Assembly: GCF_014653945.1 (NCBI RefSeq) | Contig: NZ_BNAU01000005.1 | Coordinates: 186,001 to 250,000 of the forward strand | DNA from: Amycolatopsis deserti | GTDB taxonomy: Bacteria; Actinomycetota; Actinomycetes; Mycobacteriales; Pseudonocardiaceae | Reading direction: 5' to 3' | DNA length: 64,000 nucleotides | Part shown: positions 35,935-45,042 of the stretch, piece by piece | How the letters are laid out: each line of letters begins with the position of its first letter | Position numbering within the stretch: position 1 is the first letter of the stretch | Made by a program: the position numbers and the translations under genes | Notes under the pieces: generated by a model | The model's input: the letters and a program-made list of their open reading frames with translations, nothing else | What the model was told of the DNA's origin: nothing | Databases searched by the model: none

Positions 35935-36060
35935 ATGACCTCCGCGCAGGAGATGCCGTCCTGGGGCCCGGCCGCGATGACCGTGGCCTCGGCGGCCGTC
36001 CTGATCGCCGCCCTCGTCGTCGCTCTGCGCGCCCTGTGGAACACGCGGAACCGGAAGTAG
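35935..36060 (+). CDS. Putative small single-helix membrane protein
   Basis: A 41-residue frame starting at ATG 35935, divergent from the DUF3046 gene. It has one hydrophobic segment (AAMTVASAAVLIAALVVALRAL) flanked by a short polar N-terminus and a positively charged end, WNTRNRK. It ends exactly where the convergent Hsp70-like gene ends (36060/36061). Coding potential rests on composition and the clean helix only; no SD sequence is obvious. Confidence 0.45.
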   Translation: MTSAQEMPSWGPAAMTVASAAVLIAALVVALRALWNTRNRK

Positions 36061-37908
36061 CTACTCCCCCGGCTGCACGTTCTGCTCGAAGTAGGTGGCC
36101 AGGTCGCCGGCCGACAGCGGCGTCTGCCCGTTGCCCGCCTTCTGGTAGATCACGCCGGCCAGCGGGCGGTCGGCGACCGTGAACACCAGCACCGCCGAGC
36201 TCAGCCCGGAGGCCGCCGAGTAGCTGCCGTCCAGGCCGTTGCCCTTCCACGCGGCCCGCACCTGGTTGCCGCCGACCGCGCCGAGCAGCCGGTCGGTGTA
36301 CTCCTTCACCTTGGCCGCCGACACGCCGTGCAGGTAGGTGACCTGCGCCCCGGCCAGCGCGGGCGCCGAGCAGGTGGTCAGCACGCCGATGTTCTCGTTC
36401 TTCGGCGGCGCGATGTCCCCGGCTCCGGCGCCCGGCGCGCACTGGCCGTCGGCGACGGTGCCGGCCAGCTGGCGCAGGCAGCCGGTGAAGCCCTCCGGAT
36501 CGGCCGCGCCGGGCTGACGGCACTCGGCGGCGCTGAACGTGGTCGCCGACGAGCTGGACGACGGCCAGAGCAGGTAGGTGGCGCCGGCGGCCAGCAGCAC
36601 CACGACGGCCGCGGCGATGCCGGCGATCAGCTTCTTCCGGTCCTTCTTCGGCGGCGCGGCCGGGGGCAGGCTCGGGAAGTTCGACGGCGCCGGCTGGTAC
36701 CCGCCCCGCGGGTACGGCGCGGCGCCCGGGTAACCGCCCGGCGGGGTGCCCGGCACGGTCGCGACCGGCGGCGGGAACCCCGGCGGCGTCCCGGTGGCCG
36801 CCACCTGCCCCTCGACGTTCTGGGTGCGCATGCTGATGCCGTCGCGGGCCACGTGGTGCGCGCCCAGGGCGACCGCGGTCTCCGGCTGGTCCAGGCTGGT
36901 GGGCACGATGCCGAGCTTCTCCGCGATCATCGACCCGACCAGCGGCAGCCGGCTCGACCCGCCGACCAGGTAGATGCCGGCCAGCCGGTCCGGGGACAGC
37001 CCGGCCGCGGCGACCGTGCGGCCCAGCAGCTCGACGCTGCGCAGCAGCGCCGGGCGCACCAGCGCCTCCAGCTCGCCGCGCGTCACCAGGACGTCGCTGA
37101 ACGGCTCGGGCATCGGCACCTCGGTCTGCGGCAGCCGGGACAGCGCCTCCTTCGCGGCCTTGACGTCCTCCTGCAATGCGCGCCGGGTGCGCCGGTCGGC
37201 GGTGGACTCCGGGCGCAGCAGCCGCTGCCAGCGCTGCGGGTCCGAGTGCGAGACCTCGCGGCCGACGTGCACCATCAGCGCCTGGTCGACGTCGAGGCCG
37301 CCGAGGTCGGGCAGGCCGTCCTCGGCCAGCACGGTGAACCCGTTCTGGGTGGCGCCGACGACCGCGACGTCGAAGGTGCCCGCGCCCAGGTCGTAGACCG
37401 CGAGCGCCTGGCCGGGCGCGGGCGCGCGACCGGGGAAGGACGCGAAGTGCGCGGCCGCGGCGACCGGCTCGGGCACCAGCAGCAGCGGGCCGGTCAGGCC
37501 GGCCAGCCGGGCCGCGGACAGCAGCACGTTGCGCCGGGTCGGGCCCCACTGCGCCGGGTGGGTGAGACGGACCTCGTCGGGCAGCTCGCCGCCGAGCTGG
37601 CGGGTGGTCTCGTCGAGCACGCGGCGCAGCACCGCGGCCAGCGCCTCGTTGACCGGCACGACGTCCTGGCCGAGCAGCAGCGTCTGCTCGTCGACGCGGC
37701 GCTTGGGGTTGGGCTCGAAGCGGGTGGGGTCCAGGCGGGCCCGGCGCTCGGCGTCGCGGCCGACCACGAGGGTGCCGCCCTCCTCGGCGAACACGGCCGA
37801 GGGCATGGTGGCGGAGCCGTCCACCTCGACCACGCGCGGCGGCCGTCCGTGCGCGGACAGCACCGCCACGGTGTTGGACGTACCGAGATCCACCGACAGG
37901 ATGCGCAC
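36061..37908 (-). CDS. Membrane-anchored Hsp70-like protein
   Basis: A protein of about 615 residues with an Hsp70 ATPase domain at 1-375: DLGTSNTVAVL (phosphate 1), AVYDLGAGTFDVAVV (phosphate 2) and IYLVGGSSRLPLV (adenosine motif). GTG 37908 is preferred over 37923 because AGGGG lies upstream. Instead of the DnaK substrate-binding domain there is a Pro/Gly-rich linker, a basic stretch, one membrane helix near 425-447 (IAGIAAAVVVLLAAGATYLLW) and an extracytoplasmic domain of about 165 residues with four cysteines. A single-pass sensor or chaperone-like role is possible; the client is unknown. Confidence 0.85.
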   Translation of the reverse strand: MRILSVDLGTSNTVAVLSAHGRPPRVVEVDGSATMPSAVFAEEGGTLVVGRDAERRARLDPTRFEPNPKRRVDEQTLLLGQDVVPVNEALAAVLRRVLDETTRQLGGELPDEVRLTHPAQWGPTRRNVLLSAARLAGLTGPLLLVPEPVAAAAHFASFPGRAPAPGQALAVYDLGAGTFDVAVVGATQNGFTVLAEDGLPDLGGLDVDQALMVHVGREVSHSDPQRWQRLLRPESTADRRTRRALQEDVKAAKEALSRLPQTEVPMPEPFSDVLVTRGELEALVRPALLRSVELLGRTVAAAGLSPDRLAGIYLVGGSSRLPLVGSMIAEKLGIVPTSLDQPETAVALGAHHVARDGISMRTQNVEGQVAATGTPPGFPPPVATVPGTPPGGYPGAAPYPRGGYQPAPSNFPSLPPAAPPKKDRKKLIAGIAAAVVVLLAAGATYLLWPSSSSSATTFSAAECRQPGAADPEGFTGCLRQLAGTVADGQCAPGAGAGDIAPPKNENIGVLTTCSAPALAGAQVTYLHGVSAAKVKEYTDRLLGAVGGNQVRAAWKGNGLDGSYSAASGLSSAVLVFTVADRPLAGVIYQKAGNGQTPLSAGDLATYFEQNVQPGE

Positions 37909-38020
37909 AGCTCTTCCCCTCACGATCCACCCAGGCCAGGACGTGATGCTGCCACGCTGCCCGGGACCGCGCGTGCGGCACCCGCGAGAAATTGTCGTAC
38001 CCCCCGTTCATGATGGATGC

Positions 38021-41000
38021 GTGACCGACGTGCTCGAGCTGTTCTCGCCCGCCACCCGCGACTGGTTCGCGGGTGCCTTCGCCGCGCCCACCGAGGCGCA
38101 GGCCGGGGCGTGGCGCGCGGCCCAGGCGGGCGAGCACGCGCTGGTCGTGGCGCCGACCGGCTCGGGCAAGACGCTGGCCGCGTTCCTGTGGGCGCTGGAC
38201 CGGCTGGCGGTCGAACCACCGGCCGCCGACGCGCAGCACCGCTGCCGGGTGCTCTACGTGTCGCCGCTGAAGGCGCTGGCGGTCGACGTGCAGCGCAACC
38301 TGCGGGCGCCGCTGGCCGGCATCCGGCAGGCCAGCCACCGGCTCGGGCAGACGCCCCCGGACATCACGGTGGGGATGCGCACCGGGGACACCTCGCCGGC
38401 CGAGCGGCGGACGTTCCTGAAGACCCCGCCGGACATCCTGGTGACCACGCCGGAGTCGCTGTTCCTCATCCTGACCTCGTCGGCGCGCGAGTCGCTGCGC
38501 GGCGTCGAGACGGTGATCCTGGACGAGGTGCACGCGGTGGCCGGCGGCAAGCGCGGCGCGCACCTCGCGCTGTCGCTGGAGCGGCTGGACGCGTTGCTGC
38601 CGAAGCCGGCGCAGCGGATCGGCCTGTCCGCCACGGTGCGCCCGATCGACGAGGTCGGCTCGTTCCTCACCGGCGGCCGCCCGGTGCGGGTCGTGCAGCC
38701 GAAGACGGCGAAGACCATCGAGGTGCGGGTCGAGGTCCCGGTCGAGGACATGGCGAACCTGGACGCGCCCGCGCCGAGCCCGCTGGAGCGGCTGGACACG
38801 ATGCTGCCCTCCGACGACGGGCCGCCGGACGAGCCCGCGGCGGTGCGCAGGCCGTCGATCTGGCCGTCGGTCGAGCAGCGGGTGCTGGAGCTGATCCGGC
38901 AGCACCGGTCCACCATCGTGTTCGCCAACTCGCGGCGGCTCGCGGAGCGGATGACGGCGCGGCTCAACGAGCTGGCCGCGGAGCAGACGGAACTGTCGGC
39001 CGACCAGCGGTTCCCGGCCGAGGCCATCGGCGAGTCCGGGCTGACCACCGGCGCGGAGGCGACGGTCGCGAAGGCGCACCACGGTTCGATGTCCCGCGAG
39101 CAGCGCACCCGGGTCGAGGAGGAGCTGAAGTCCGGGCTGTTGCCATGCGTGGTCGCCACGTCGTCGCTGGAGCTGGGCATCGACATGGGCGCCGTCGACC
39201 TGGTGGTGCAGATCGAGGCGCCGCCGACGGTCGCGTCCGGGCTGCAGCGCGTCGGCCGGGCCGGGCACCACGTGGGCGCGGTGTCCACCGGGGTGATGTT
39301 CCCGAAGTTCCGGGGCGACCTGGTGTCGTGCGCGGTGGTGTCGGAGCGGATGACGGCGGGGGCGATCGAGGCCGTGCGCTACCCGCGCAACCCGCTCGAC
39401 GTGCTGGCGCAGCACGTCGTGTCGATGGTGGCGCTGGAGCCGTGGTCGGTGGAGGACCTGGCGGCGACGGTCCGCCGGGCGGCGCCGTTCACCGCGCTGC
39501 CGGACGACGCGTTGCTGGCGGTGCTGGACATGCTGGCCGGGCGGTACCCGAGCGAGGAGTTCGGCGAGCTGCGCCCGCGCATCACGTGGGACCGGGTGAC
39601 GGGCGAGCTGCGCGGGCGGCCGGGGTCGCAGCGGCTCGCGGTCACCTCCGGCGGCACGATCCCCGACCGCGGGTTGTTCACGGTGATGACGCCGGGCAGC
39701 GACGGCAGCCCCGGCTCGCGGGTGGGCGAGCTGGACGAGGAGATGGTCTACGAGTCGCGGGTGGGCGACACCATCCTGCTGGGCACGTCGTCGTGGCGGA
39801 TCACCGACATCACGCACGACCGGGTCATCGTGGTGCCCGCGCCGGGTGAGCCGGCGCGGATGCCGTTCTGGAAGGGCGACGCGCCGGGCCGCCCGCTCGA
39901 ACTCGGCCGGGCGCTGGGCGCGTTCGTCCGCGAACTGTCCAGTTCGGACGACGAGAAGGCGCGGGAGCGGGCCCGTCAGGCGGGTCTGGACGAGCTGGCG
40001 TGCGACAACCTGCTGACGTACCTGGCCGAGCAGCGCTCGGCGACGCGGCACGTGCCCAACGACCGCACGATCCTGCTCGAACGGTTCCGCGACGAGCTGG
40101 GCGACTGGCGGGTGGTGCTGCACTCGCCGTTCGGCGCGCAGGTCAACGCGCCGTGGGCGCTGGCGATCGCGGCGCGGCTGCGGGAACAGCGCGGGGTGGA
40201 CGCGCAGGTGATGCACTCCGACGACGGGATCGTGCTGCGCCTGCCGGAGGCGCTGGACAGCGAGGGCGCCGAGGTCACGATCGGCACCGACGACGTCTTG
40301 ATCGAGCCCGAGGAGGTCGAGCAGATCATCGTCGCCGAGGTCGGCGGCTCGGCGCTGTTCGCCGCGCGGTTCCGGGAGTGCGCGGCGCGGTCGCTGCTGC
40401 TGCCCCGGCGTGATCCACGGCGGCGCACCCCGCTGTGGCAGCAGCGCCAGCGAGCCTCGCAGCTGTTGTCGGTGGCCGCGAAGTACGAGCGGTTCCCGGT
40501 GGTGCTGGAGGCGATGCGCGAGTGCCTGCAGGACGTCTACGACGTGGGCGGGCTGCGCGAGCTGATGGCCGACGTGCGGGCGCGCCGGGTGAAGGTCGCG
40601 GAGGTGGAGACGCCGTCGCCGTCGCCGTTCGCGCGCAGCCTGATGTTCGGCTACGTCGGGATGTTCCTGTACGAGACGGACGCGCCGCTGGCCGAGCGCC
40701 GGGCGGCGGCGCTGTCGCTGGACTCCACGCTGCTCGCGGAACTGCTGGGCACCGAGGCGATCCGCGAGCTGCTCGACGCCGAGGTGGTCGACGAGGTCGA
40801 GCGGTCGCTGCAGCGGCTGGAGCCGGACCGGCACGCGCGCAACGCCGAGGAGACCGCGGACCTGCTGCGGTTCCTGGGTGATCTGTCCGATGCGGAGGCG
40901 GCCGCGCGGGGGGTGCGGCCGGAGTGGCTCGACGAACTGGTCGCGCAGCGGCGGGTGATCCGGGTGCGGATCGCGGGTGAGAGCCGCAATCTGTCCATCG

Positions 41001-42640
41001 AGGACGCCGGCCGGGTGCGGGACGCGCTCGGGGTGGCGCTGCCGATCGGCGTGCCGGAGGCGTTCACCGAGCCGGTCGCCGATCCGCTGGGTGATCTGCT
41101 GGCCCGGTACGCCCGCATCCGCGGGCCGTTCTCCGCGCACCAGGCCGCCGACCGGTTCGGGCTCGGGCCGGCTGTGGTGACGGGTGTGCTCGACCGGCTC
41201 ACCGCCGAGGGCCGTCTGGTGCGCGGCGAGCTGCGTCCGGTGGGGCATCCGGACACGCACGGGGCGGGCACCGAGTACTGCGACGCGGCGGTGCTGCGGC
41301 GGTTGCGGCGGGCGTCGCTGGCGCGGCTGCGCGCCGAGGTCGAGCCGGTGGAGCCCGCGGCGCTGGGCCGGTTCCTGCCGTCCTGGCACGGGATCGGGGC
41401 GCGGATGCGGGCCGCGCCGAGCGTCGACGACGTGCTGTCGGTGGTGGAGCAGCTCGCCGGGGCGCCGCTGCCGGCGAGCGCGCTGGAGTCGCTGATCCTG
41501 CCGAGCCGCCTGCCCGGGTACTACCCCGCGCTGATGGACGAGCTGATGACCGCGGGCGAAGTCGTGTGGTGCGGCGCCGGGGCGCTGGCCGGTGGCGACG
41601 GGTGGGTGTCGCTGGCGCCCGCGGACGTGGCCGACCTGCTGCTGCCCGAGGCCGACGAGGAGGCGCCGACCAGCCCGCTGCACGAGGCGATCCTCTCCGC
41701 GCTGGAAGGCGGCGCGTTGTTCTTCCGGCAGCTGGTCGACCGGGTGACGCCGCTGCTGGACAGCGCGCCGAACGACGCGGACGTGGTGGGCGCGCTGTGG
41801 GACCTGGTGTGGGCGGGCACGGTCACCGGCGACACGCTGGCCCCGCTGCGGGCGCTGGTGTCGGGCAAGGGCGCGGCGCACAAACCGCGCCAGGCGACGC
41901 CGCGCAGCCGGTACGGGCGGATGCGTGCGGGCCGTCCGGCGATGCCGTCGCGCACCGGACCGCCGACGGTCGCCGGGCGGTGGGCGCTGGCGCCGCTGCG
42001 CGAGACCGATCCGACGCGGCGCACGCACGCGCGGACCGAGGCGTTCCTGGAGCGGCACGGCGTGCTGACGCGGGGTGCGCTGGAGACCGAGCGGGTCACC
42101 GGCGGGTTCTCCGGGATCTACAAGGTGCTGCGGGCGATGGAGGACTCGGGGCAGGTGATCCGCGGCTACGTCGTGGAGGGCCTGGGCGCCGCGCAGTTCG
42201 CCGCACGCGGGGCGGTGGACCGGCTGCGGGCGTTGTCCGACCCGGGCGGGACCCGGCGGCCGGACGCGATGACCGACGCGGTGGTGCTCGCGGCGACGGA
42301 CCCGGCCCAGCCGTACGGCGCGGCGCTGTCGTGGCCGGCCGCGCTGGGCGACACGAAGCACCGCCCGGCCCGCAAGGCCGGGGCGCTGGTGGTGCTGGTC
42401 AACGGGGTGCCGGCGCTGTACGTCGAACGGGGCGGCCGGTCGCTGCTGTCGTTCACCGAGGACGAACCGACGCTGAAGGCCGCCGCGCACGCCCTGTCCC
42501 GCGCCGTCCGGGAGGGCTGGCTCGGGCAACTGGCCGTCCAACGCGCCGACGGCGAACAGGCCCTGACCTCCGCACTGGCCCACGTCCTGCGCGACGCCGG
42601 CTTCCGCGCCACGCCGAAAGGACTACGACTACGAGCCTGA
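38021..42640 (+). CDS. lhr: Large helicase-related protein Lhr
   Basis: A 1539-residue superfamily 2 DNA helicase. The start is GTG 38021 (TDVLELFSPATRDWFAGAF). Motifs are Walker A APTGSGKT (44-51), TTPESLFLIL, motif II ILDEVHAV, motif III LSATVRP, and in the second RecA domain VVATSSLELGIDMGAVDLV and LQRVGRAGHHVG. A winged-helix/core region and the long Lhr C-terminal domain follow to the end, so it is the full-length Lhr type and not the shorter Lhr-core. Mycobacterial Lhr is a DNA-damage-linked 3'-5' translocase. It is divergent from the Hsp70-like gene. Confidence 0.95.
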   Translation: MTDVLELFSPATRDWFAGAFAAPTEAQAGAWRAAQAGEHALVVAPTGSGKTLAAFLWALDRLAVEPPAADAQHRCRVLYVSPLKALAVDVQRNLRAPLAGIRQASHRLGQTPPDITVGMRTGDTSPAERRTFLKTPPDILVTTPESLFLILTSSARESLRGVETVILDEVHAVAGGKRGAHLALSLERLDALLPKPAQRIGLSATVRPIDEVGSFLTGGRPVRVVQPKTAKTIEVRVEVPVEDMANLDAPAPSPLERLDTMLPSDDGPPDEPAAVRRPSIWPSVEQRVLELIRQHRSTIVFANSRRLAERMTARLNELAAEQTELSADQRFPAEAIGESGLTTGAEATVAKAHHGSMSREQRTRVEEELKSGLLPCVVATSSLELGIDMGAVDLVVQIEAPPTVASGLQRVGRAGHHVGAVSTGVMFPKFRGDLVSCAVVSERMTAGAIEAVRYPRNPLDVLAQHVVSMVALEPWSVEDLAATVRRAAPFTALPDDALLAVLDMLAGRYPSEEFGELRPRITWDRVTGELRGRPGSQRLAVTSGGTIPDRGLFTVMTPGSDGSPGSRVGELDEEMVYESRVGDTILLGTSSWRITDITHDRVIVVPAPGEPARMPFWKGDAPGRPLELGRALGAFVRELSSSDDEKARERARQAGLDELACDNLLTYLAEQRSATRHVPNDRTILLERFRDELGDWRVVLHSPFGAQVNAPWALAIAARLREQRGVDAQVMHSDDGIVLRLPEALDSEGAEVTIGTDDVLIEPEEVEQIIVAEVGGSALFAARFRECAARSLLLPRRDPRRRTPLWQQRQRASQLLSVAAKYERFPVVLEAMRECLQDVYDVGGLRELMADVRARRVKVAEVETPSPSPFARSLMFGYVGMFLYETDAPLAERRAAALSLDSTLLAELLGTEAIRELLDAEVVDEVERSLQRLEPDRHARNAEETADLLRFLGDLSDAEAAARGVRPEWLDELVAQRRVIRVRIAGESRNLSIEDAGRVRDALGVALPIGVPEAFTEPVADPLGDLLARYARIRGPFSAHQAADRFGLGPAVVTGVLDRLTAEGRLVRGELRPVGHPDTHGAGTEYCDAAVLRRLRRASLARLRAEVEPVEPAALGRFLPSWHGIGARMRAAPSVDDVLSVVEQLAGAPLPASALESLILPSRLPGYYPALMDELMTAGEVVWCGAGALAGGDGWVSLAPADVADLLLPEADEEAPTSPLHEAILSALEGGALFFRQLVDRVTPLLDSAPNDADVVGALWDLVWAGTVTGDTLAPLRALVSGKGAAHKPRQATPRSRYGRMRAGRPAMPSRTGPPTVAGRWALAPLRETDPTRRTHARTEAFLERHGVLTRGALETERVTGGFSGIYKVLRAMEDSGQVIRGYVVEGLGAAQFAARGAVDRLRALSDPGGTRRPDAMTDAVVLAATDPAQPYGAALSWPAALGDTKHRPARKAGALVVLVNGVPALYVERGGRSLLSFTEDEPTLKAAAHALSRAVREGWLGQLAVQRADGEQALTSALAHVLRDAGFRATPKGLRLRA

Positions 42641-42720
42641 GATCACCACGCCCTCGGTTGGCTCACTCCGGGCGAACACGATTTACTTTTCGTGACCCGA
42701 TCGAGTGAGAGGACGACCTG

Positions 42721-43221
42721 ATGGCGTTGCGGGAGCTGCGGTACTTCGGCGACCCGGTGCTCAAGACGGTCTGCGACCCCGTGACCAAGTTCGACAAGGG
42801 GCTCGAGCAGCTGGTGACCGACCTGCTCGACTCGGTGCGGCCGGCCGGGCGCGCCGGGCTGGCGGCGCCGCAGATCGGGGTGAGCCTGCGGGTGTTCAGC
42901 TACGAGGTGGACAACCTGTTCGGGTACGTGATCAACCCGGAGATCGTCGAGCTGTCCGAGGAGACGCACGAGATCAACGAGGGCTGCCTGTCCGTGCCGG
43001 AGCTGTGGTTCCCGACCCGCCGGGCGAAGCGCGCGGTCGTGCGGGGAGTCGACCTGCGCAACGAGCCGGTCACCGTGGAGGGCGAGGGCGTGCTGGCGCA
43101 ATGCCTCCAGCACGAAACCGACCACCTCGACGGCACGCTCTACCTGGACCGGCTGGAGAAGGACCGGAAACGGGAGGCGCTGAAGCAGGCGCGGGACAAG
43201 GACTGGTTCTGGAGCCGCTGA
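42721..43221 (+). CDS. def: Peptide deformylase
   Basis: Removes the formyl group from nascent N-terminal fMet. The protein has 166 residues and all three deformylase motifs: GLAAPQIGV (46-54), EGCLSVP (87-93, metal ligand Cys89) and QHETDHLDG (metal ligands His131 and His135, catalytic Glu132). The C-terminus RDKDWFWSR is typical of actinobacterial forms. It starts 80 bases after lhr with a modest SD (GAGAGGACG). A repeat island follows. Confidence 0.96.
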   Translation: MALRELRYFGDPVLKTVCDPVTKFDKGLEQLVTDLLDSVRPAGRAGLAAPQIGVSLRVFSYEVDNLFGYVINPEIVELSEETHEINEGCLSVPELWFPTRRAKRAVVRGVDLRNEPVTVEGEGVLAQCLQHETDHLDGTLYLDRLEKDRKREALKQARDKDWFWSR

Positions 43222-43835
43222 CCATGCCACCGCCGCGCACCGGAGCAGACTGACGCCTGGGTCGGCGGCCGCCACCGCGCCCCAGCCACCCGGGGTGCGT
43301 CGAGGGGCTTGGGTGGGTAGCGGCGGCCGCGGGAGCAGTTGGTGAGCTGCAGCGCGTGCCAACCGCCACCGGGCGGGTTGGTGGTGTGCGGCGCGGCGCT
43401 GGCCCTCAGCCCGGTGCGCCGGCGGGCCGGGGCATGTGCCCGCCACCACCGCGCAGGTTGGCGACCTGCAGCGCGTGCCAACCGTCGCCGGCGGGTTGGT
43501 CGGCTGCGGCGCGTCTCAACCATCGCCGGGCGGGTTGTTTCCTTGAGGCGCGGCACTGCCCCCAGCCCGGTGCATTGGTCGGCTGCGGCGCCTGCCAGCC
43601 GCGACCGGGTGGGTTGGCGGCTCTGGGGCGCGGCGGTGGCCGTCAGCCGGGTGCGCTGGCGGGCCTGGGCGCGTGCCCACCACCACCGCATGGGGGGCGG
43701 CCTGCGCATGCCAACCGTCGCCGGGGTCGCGGCACTACGCACCGCCTGCCGCCGGCAGCCTGCAGGAGAAGTGACGTTCACTTGGCGCCGGACGCACCAG
43801 CCTTGCCTGGTGCCAACGCACCACCCACGCGCCGG
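43222..43835. repeat. Island of degenerate palindromic repeats
   Basis: A 614-bp gap without a gene. An imperfect palindrome of about 22 bp, consensus CCAACCGYCRCCGGGCGGGTTGG, occurs at 43359-43381, 43478-43499, 43516-43537 and 43595-43617, with a half copy at 43711-43726. The first two copies share a CTGCAGCGCGTG lead-in. A second unit of about 60 bp (GGCC[C/G]TCAGCC.. to ..GCCCACCACCACCGC) occurs near 43400 and 43638. Open frames here are Arg/Ala/Pro artefacts. Confidence 0.7.
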
Positions 43836-44948
43836 CTATACCTCGCCCAGTACGTGTGGGCCCCTGGCCGCCAGGTCGATCCTCAGCAGGCCCTCCTCCT
43901 CCGGGGGCTCCGGCGCCAGCCCCGCCCGCTGGGCCGTGCGGTAGATCCCGTCCCGGCCGGGCAGTGACACCGCCACCAACCGGCGGCACCCGCGCGCCGC
44001 GGCGATTTCCGCCAGCCGCTTCAGCAGTGCGGTGCCCACGCCTACCCGCTGCCAGCCGTCCTCCACCAGCAGCGACACCTCGGCGATTTCGCCCGTCGGG
44101 CCCGGGATCAGCTGTCCGACGCCGACCACCTCGCGTCCGCACACCGCCAGCAGGCTCAGCCCGCGCGGCGGCACCAGCAGGCGGTGCAACCAGCGACGCG
44201 GCATCGTGCGCATTCCCGTGTGGTAGCGCGAGAAGAGCGTGTTCATCGAGCACCGGGCGTGCATCGCCGACACCGCCTCGGCGTCGGCGGGCTTGCCTTC
44301 GCGCAGCACGATCGCCGCACCGTCCGCGCACGTCAGCGCCAGCGGGCTGGTCACGTTGCGCCGCGCGCGGTCCAGCAGCCCCAGCAGCGCCTCCGCGCGG
44401 GTCAGTTCCAGCTGCACGAACGGCGCCCACCGCCGCCGCGCCACCAGCGCCGTCTCCCCGTCCACCGCGAACACCACGCGATGCCCGCCCTCGACGCGCG
44501 CCGGGTTCGACTCCGCCAGCGGGACGACCGTGACCAGGTCCGCGGCCAGCACCTCGCGCAGCACCTCGGCCCGGCGGGACGGGTCGTCGACCGCCCGGCC
44601 GGCCGCGGTGAGCGTCGCGGCGGAGGCGTCCACCAGTTCGCGCACGTCGGCGTCGGTGACGGACGCGCACTCGCAGCCCTCGGCCTGGATCGCCGTGACC
44701 AGCTGCTCCTTGGTCAGCCCCGTCGCCGGCCGGATCATCACCTCGTCCAGCACGCCGCCGGGCACCGGCAGCACGGTCAGGCCGAGGATGTTGCACTCCA
44801 GGTCGGCCATCCGGATGGCGATGCGCGCCAGCATGCCCGGGTGGTCGTCCATCCGGATGCGGACACGCCAGATGACCGAGCTGACCTCGTCCGTCTCGGT
44901 GATCACCGGCCGCGGCACCGTCAGCGCTCTCCGCGTGCGAATCTCCAT
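43836..44948 (-). CDS. ACT-domain GNAT acetyltransferase
   Basis: A protein of about 370 residues starting MEIRTRRALTVPRPV (ATG 44948). An ACT-like amino-acid-binding domain occupies about 25-105 (WRVRIRMDDHPGMLARIAIRMADLEC.., VLDEVMIRPATG). A linker region follows, and then a GNAT fold with REGKPADAEAVSAMHARCS, AEVSLLVEDGWQRVGVGTALL (acetyl-CoA pyrophosphate loop R/Q-x-x-G-V/I-G-x) and a C-terminal strand region. Actinobacteria have amino-acid-regulated protein lysine acetyltransferases combining GNAT and ACT domains; this may be one, but the substrate is not shown by sequence. Confidence 0.82.
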   Translation of the reverse strand: MEIRTRRALTVPRPVITETDEVSSVIWRVRIRMDDHPGMLARIAIRMADLECNILGLTVLPVPGGVLDEVMIRPATGLTKEQLVTAIQAEGCECASVTDADVRELVDASAATLTAAGRAVDDPSRRAEVLREVLAADLVTVVPLAESNPARVEGGHRVVFAVDGETALVARRRWAPFVQLELTRAEALLGLLDRARRNVTSPLALTCADGAAIVLREGKPADAEAVSAMHARCSMNTLFSRYHTGMRTMPRRWLHRLLVPPRGLSLLAVCGREVVGVGQLIPGPTGEIAEVSLLVEDGWQRVGVGTALLKRLAEIAAARGCRRLVAVSLPGRDGIYRTAQRAGLAPEPPEEEGLLRIDLAARGPHVLGEV

Positions 44949-45042
44949 CGCGTAACGATCGCGCACGGTTGTTGCCGGCCGTGGACGCGTGTGTTTCGCC
45001 CGTGTCAGGGTGCCGCGCCGTCGGGCAACGGCGCCGAAACAC

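Noticed and set aside
35561..42583. A 2340-codon open frame on the minus strand, antisense to the Hsp70-like/lhr region
   Set aside because: It is an Arg/Pro/Gly/Gln/His-rich shadow produced by GC bias. The plus-strand frame encodes a complete Lhr helicase with all motifs.
43359..43726. Possible CRISPR array
   Set aside because: Repeat units are degenerate, spacing is irregular (17 to 119 bp), and no cas gene is present.
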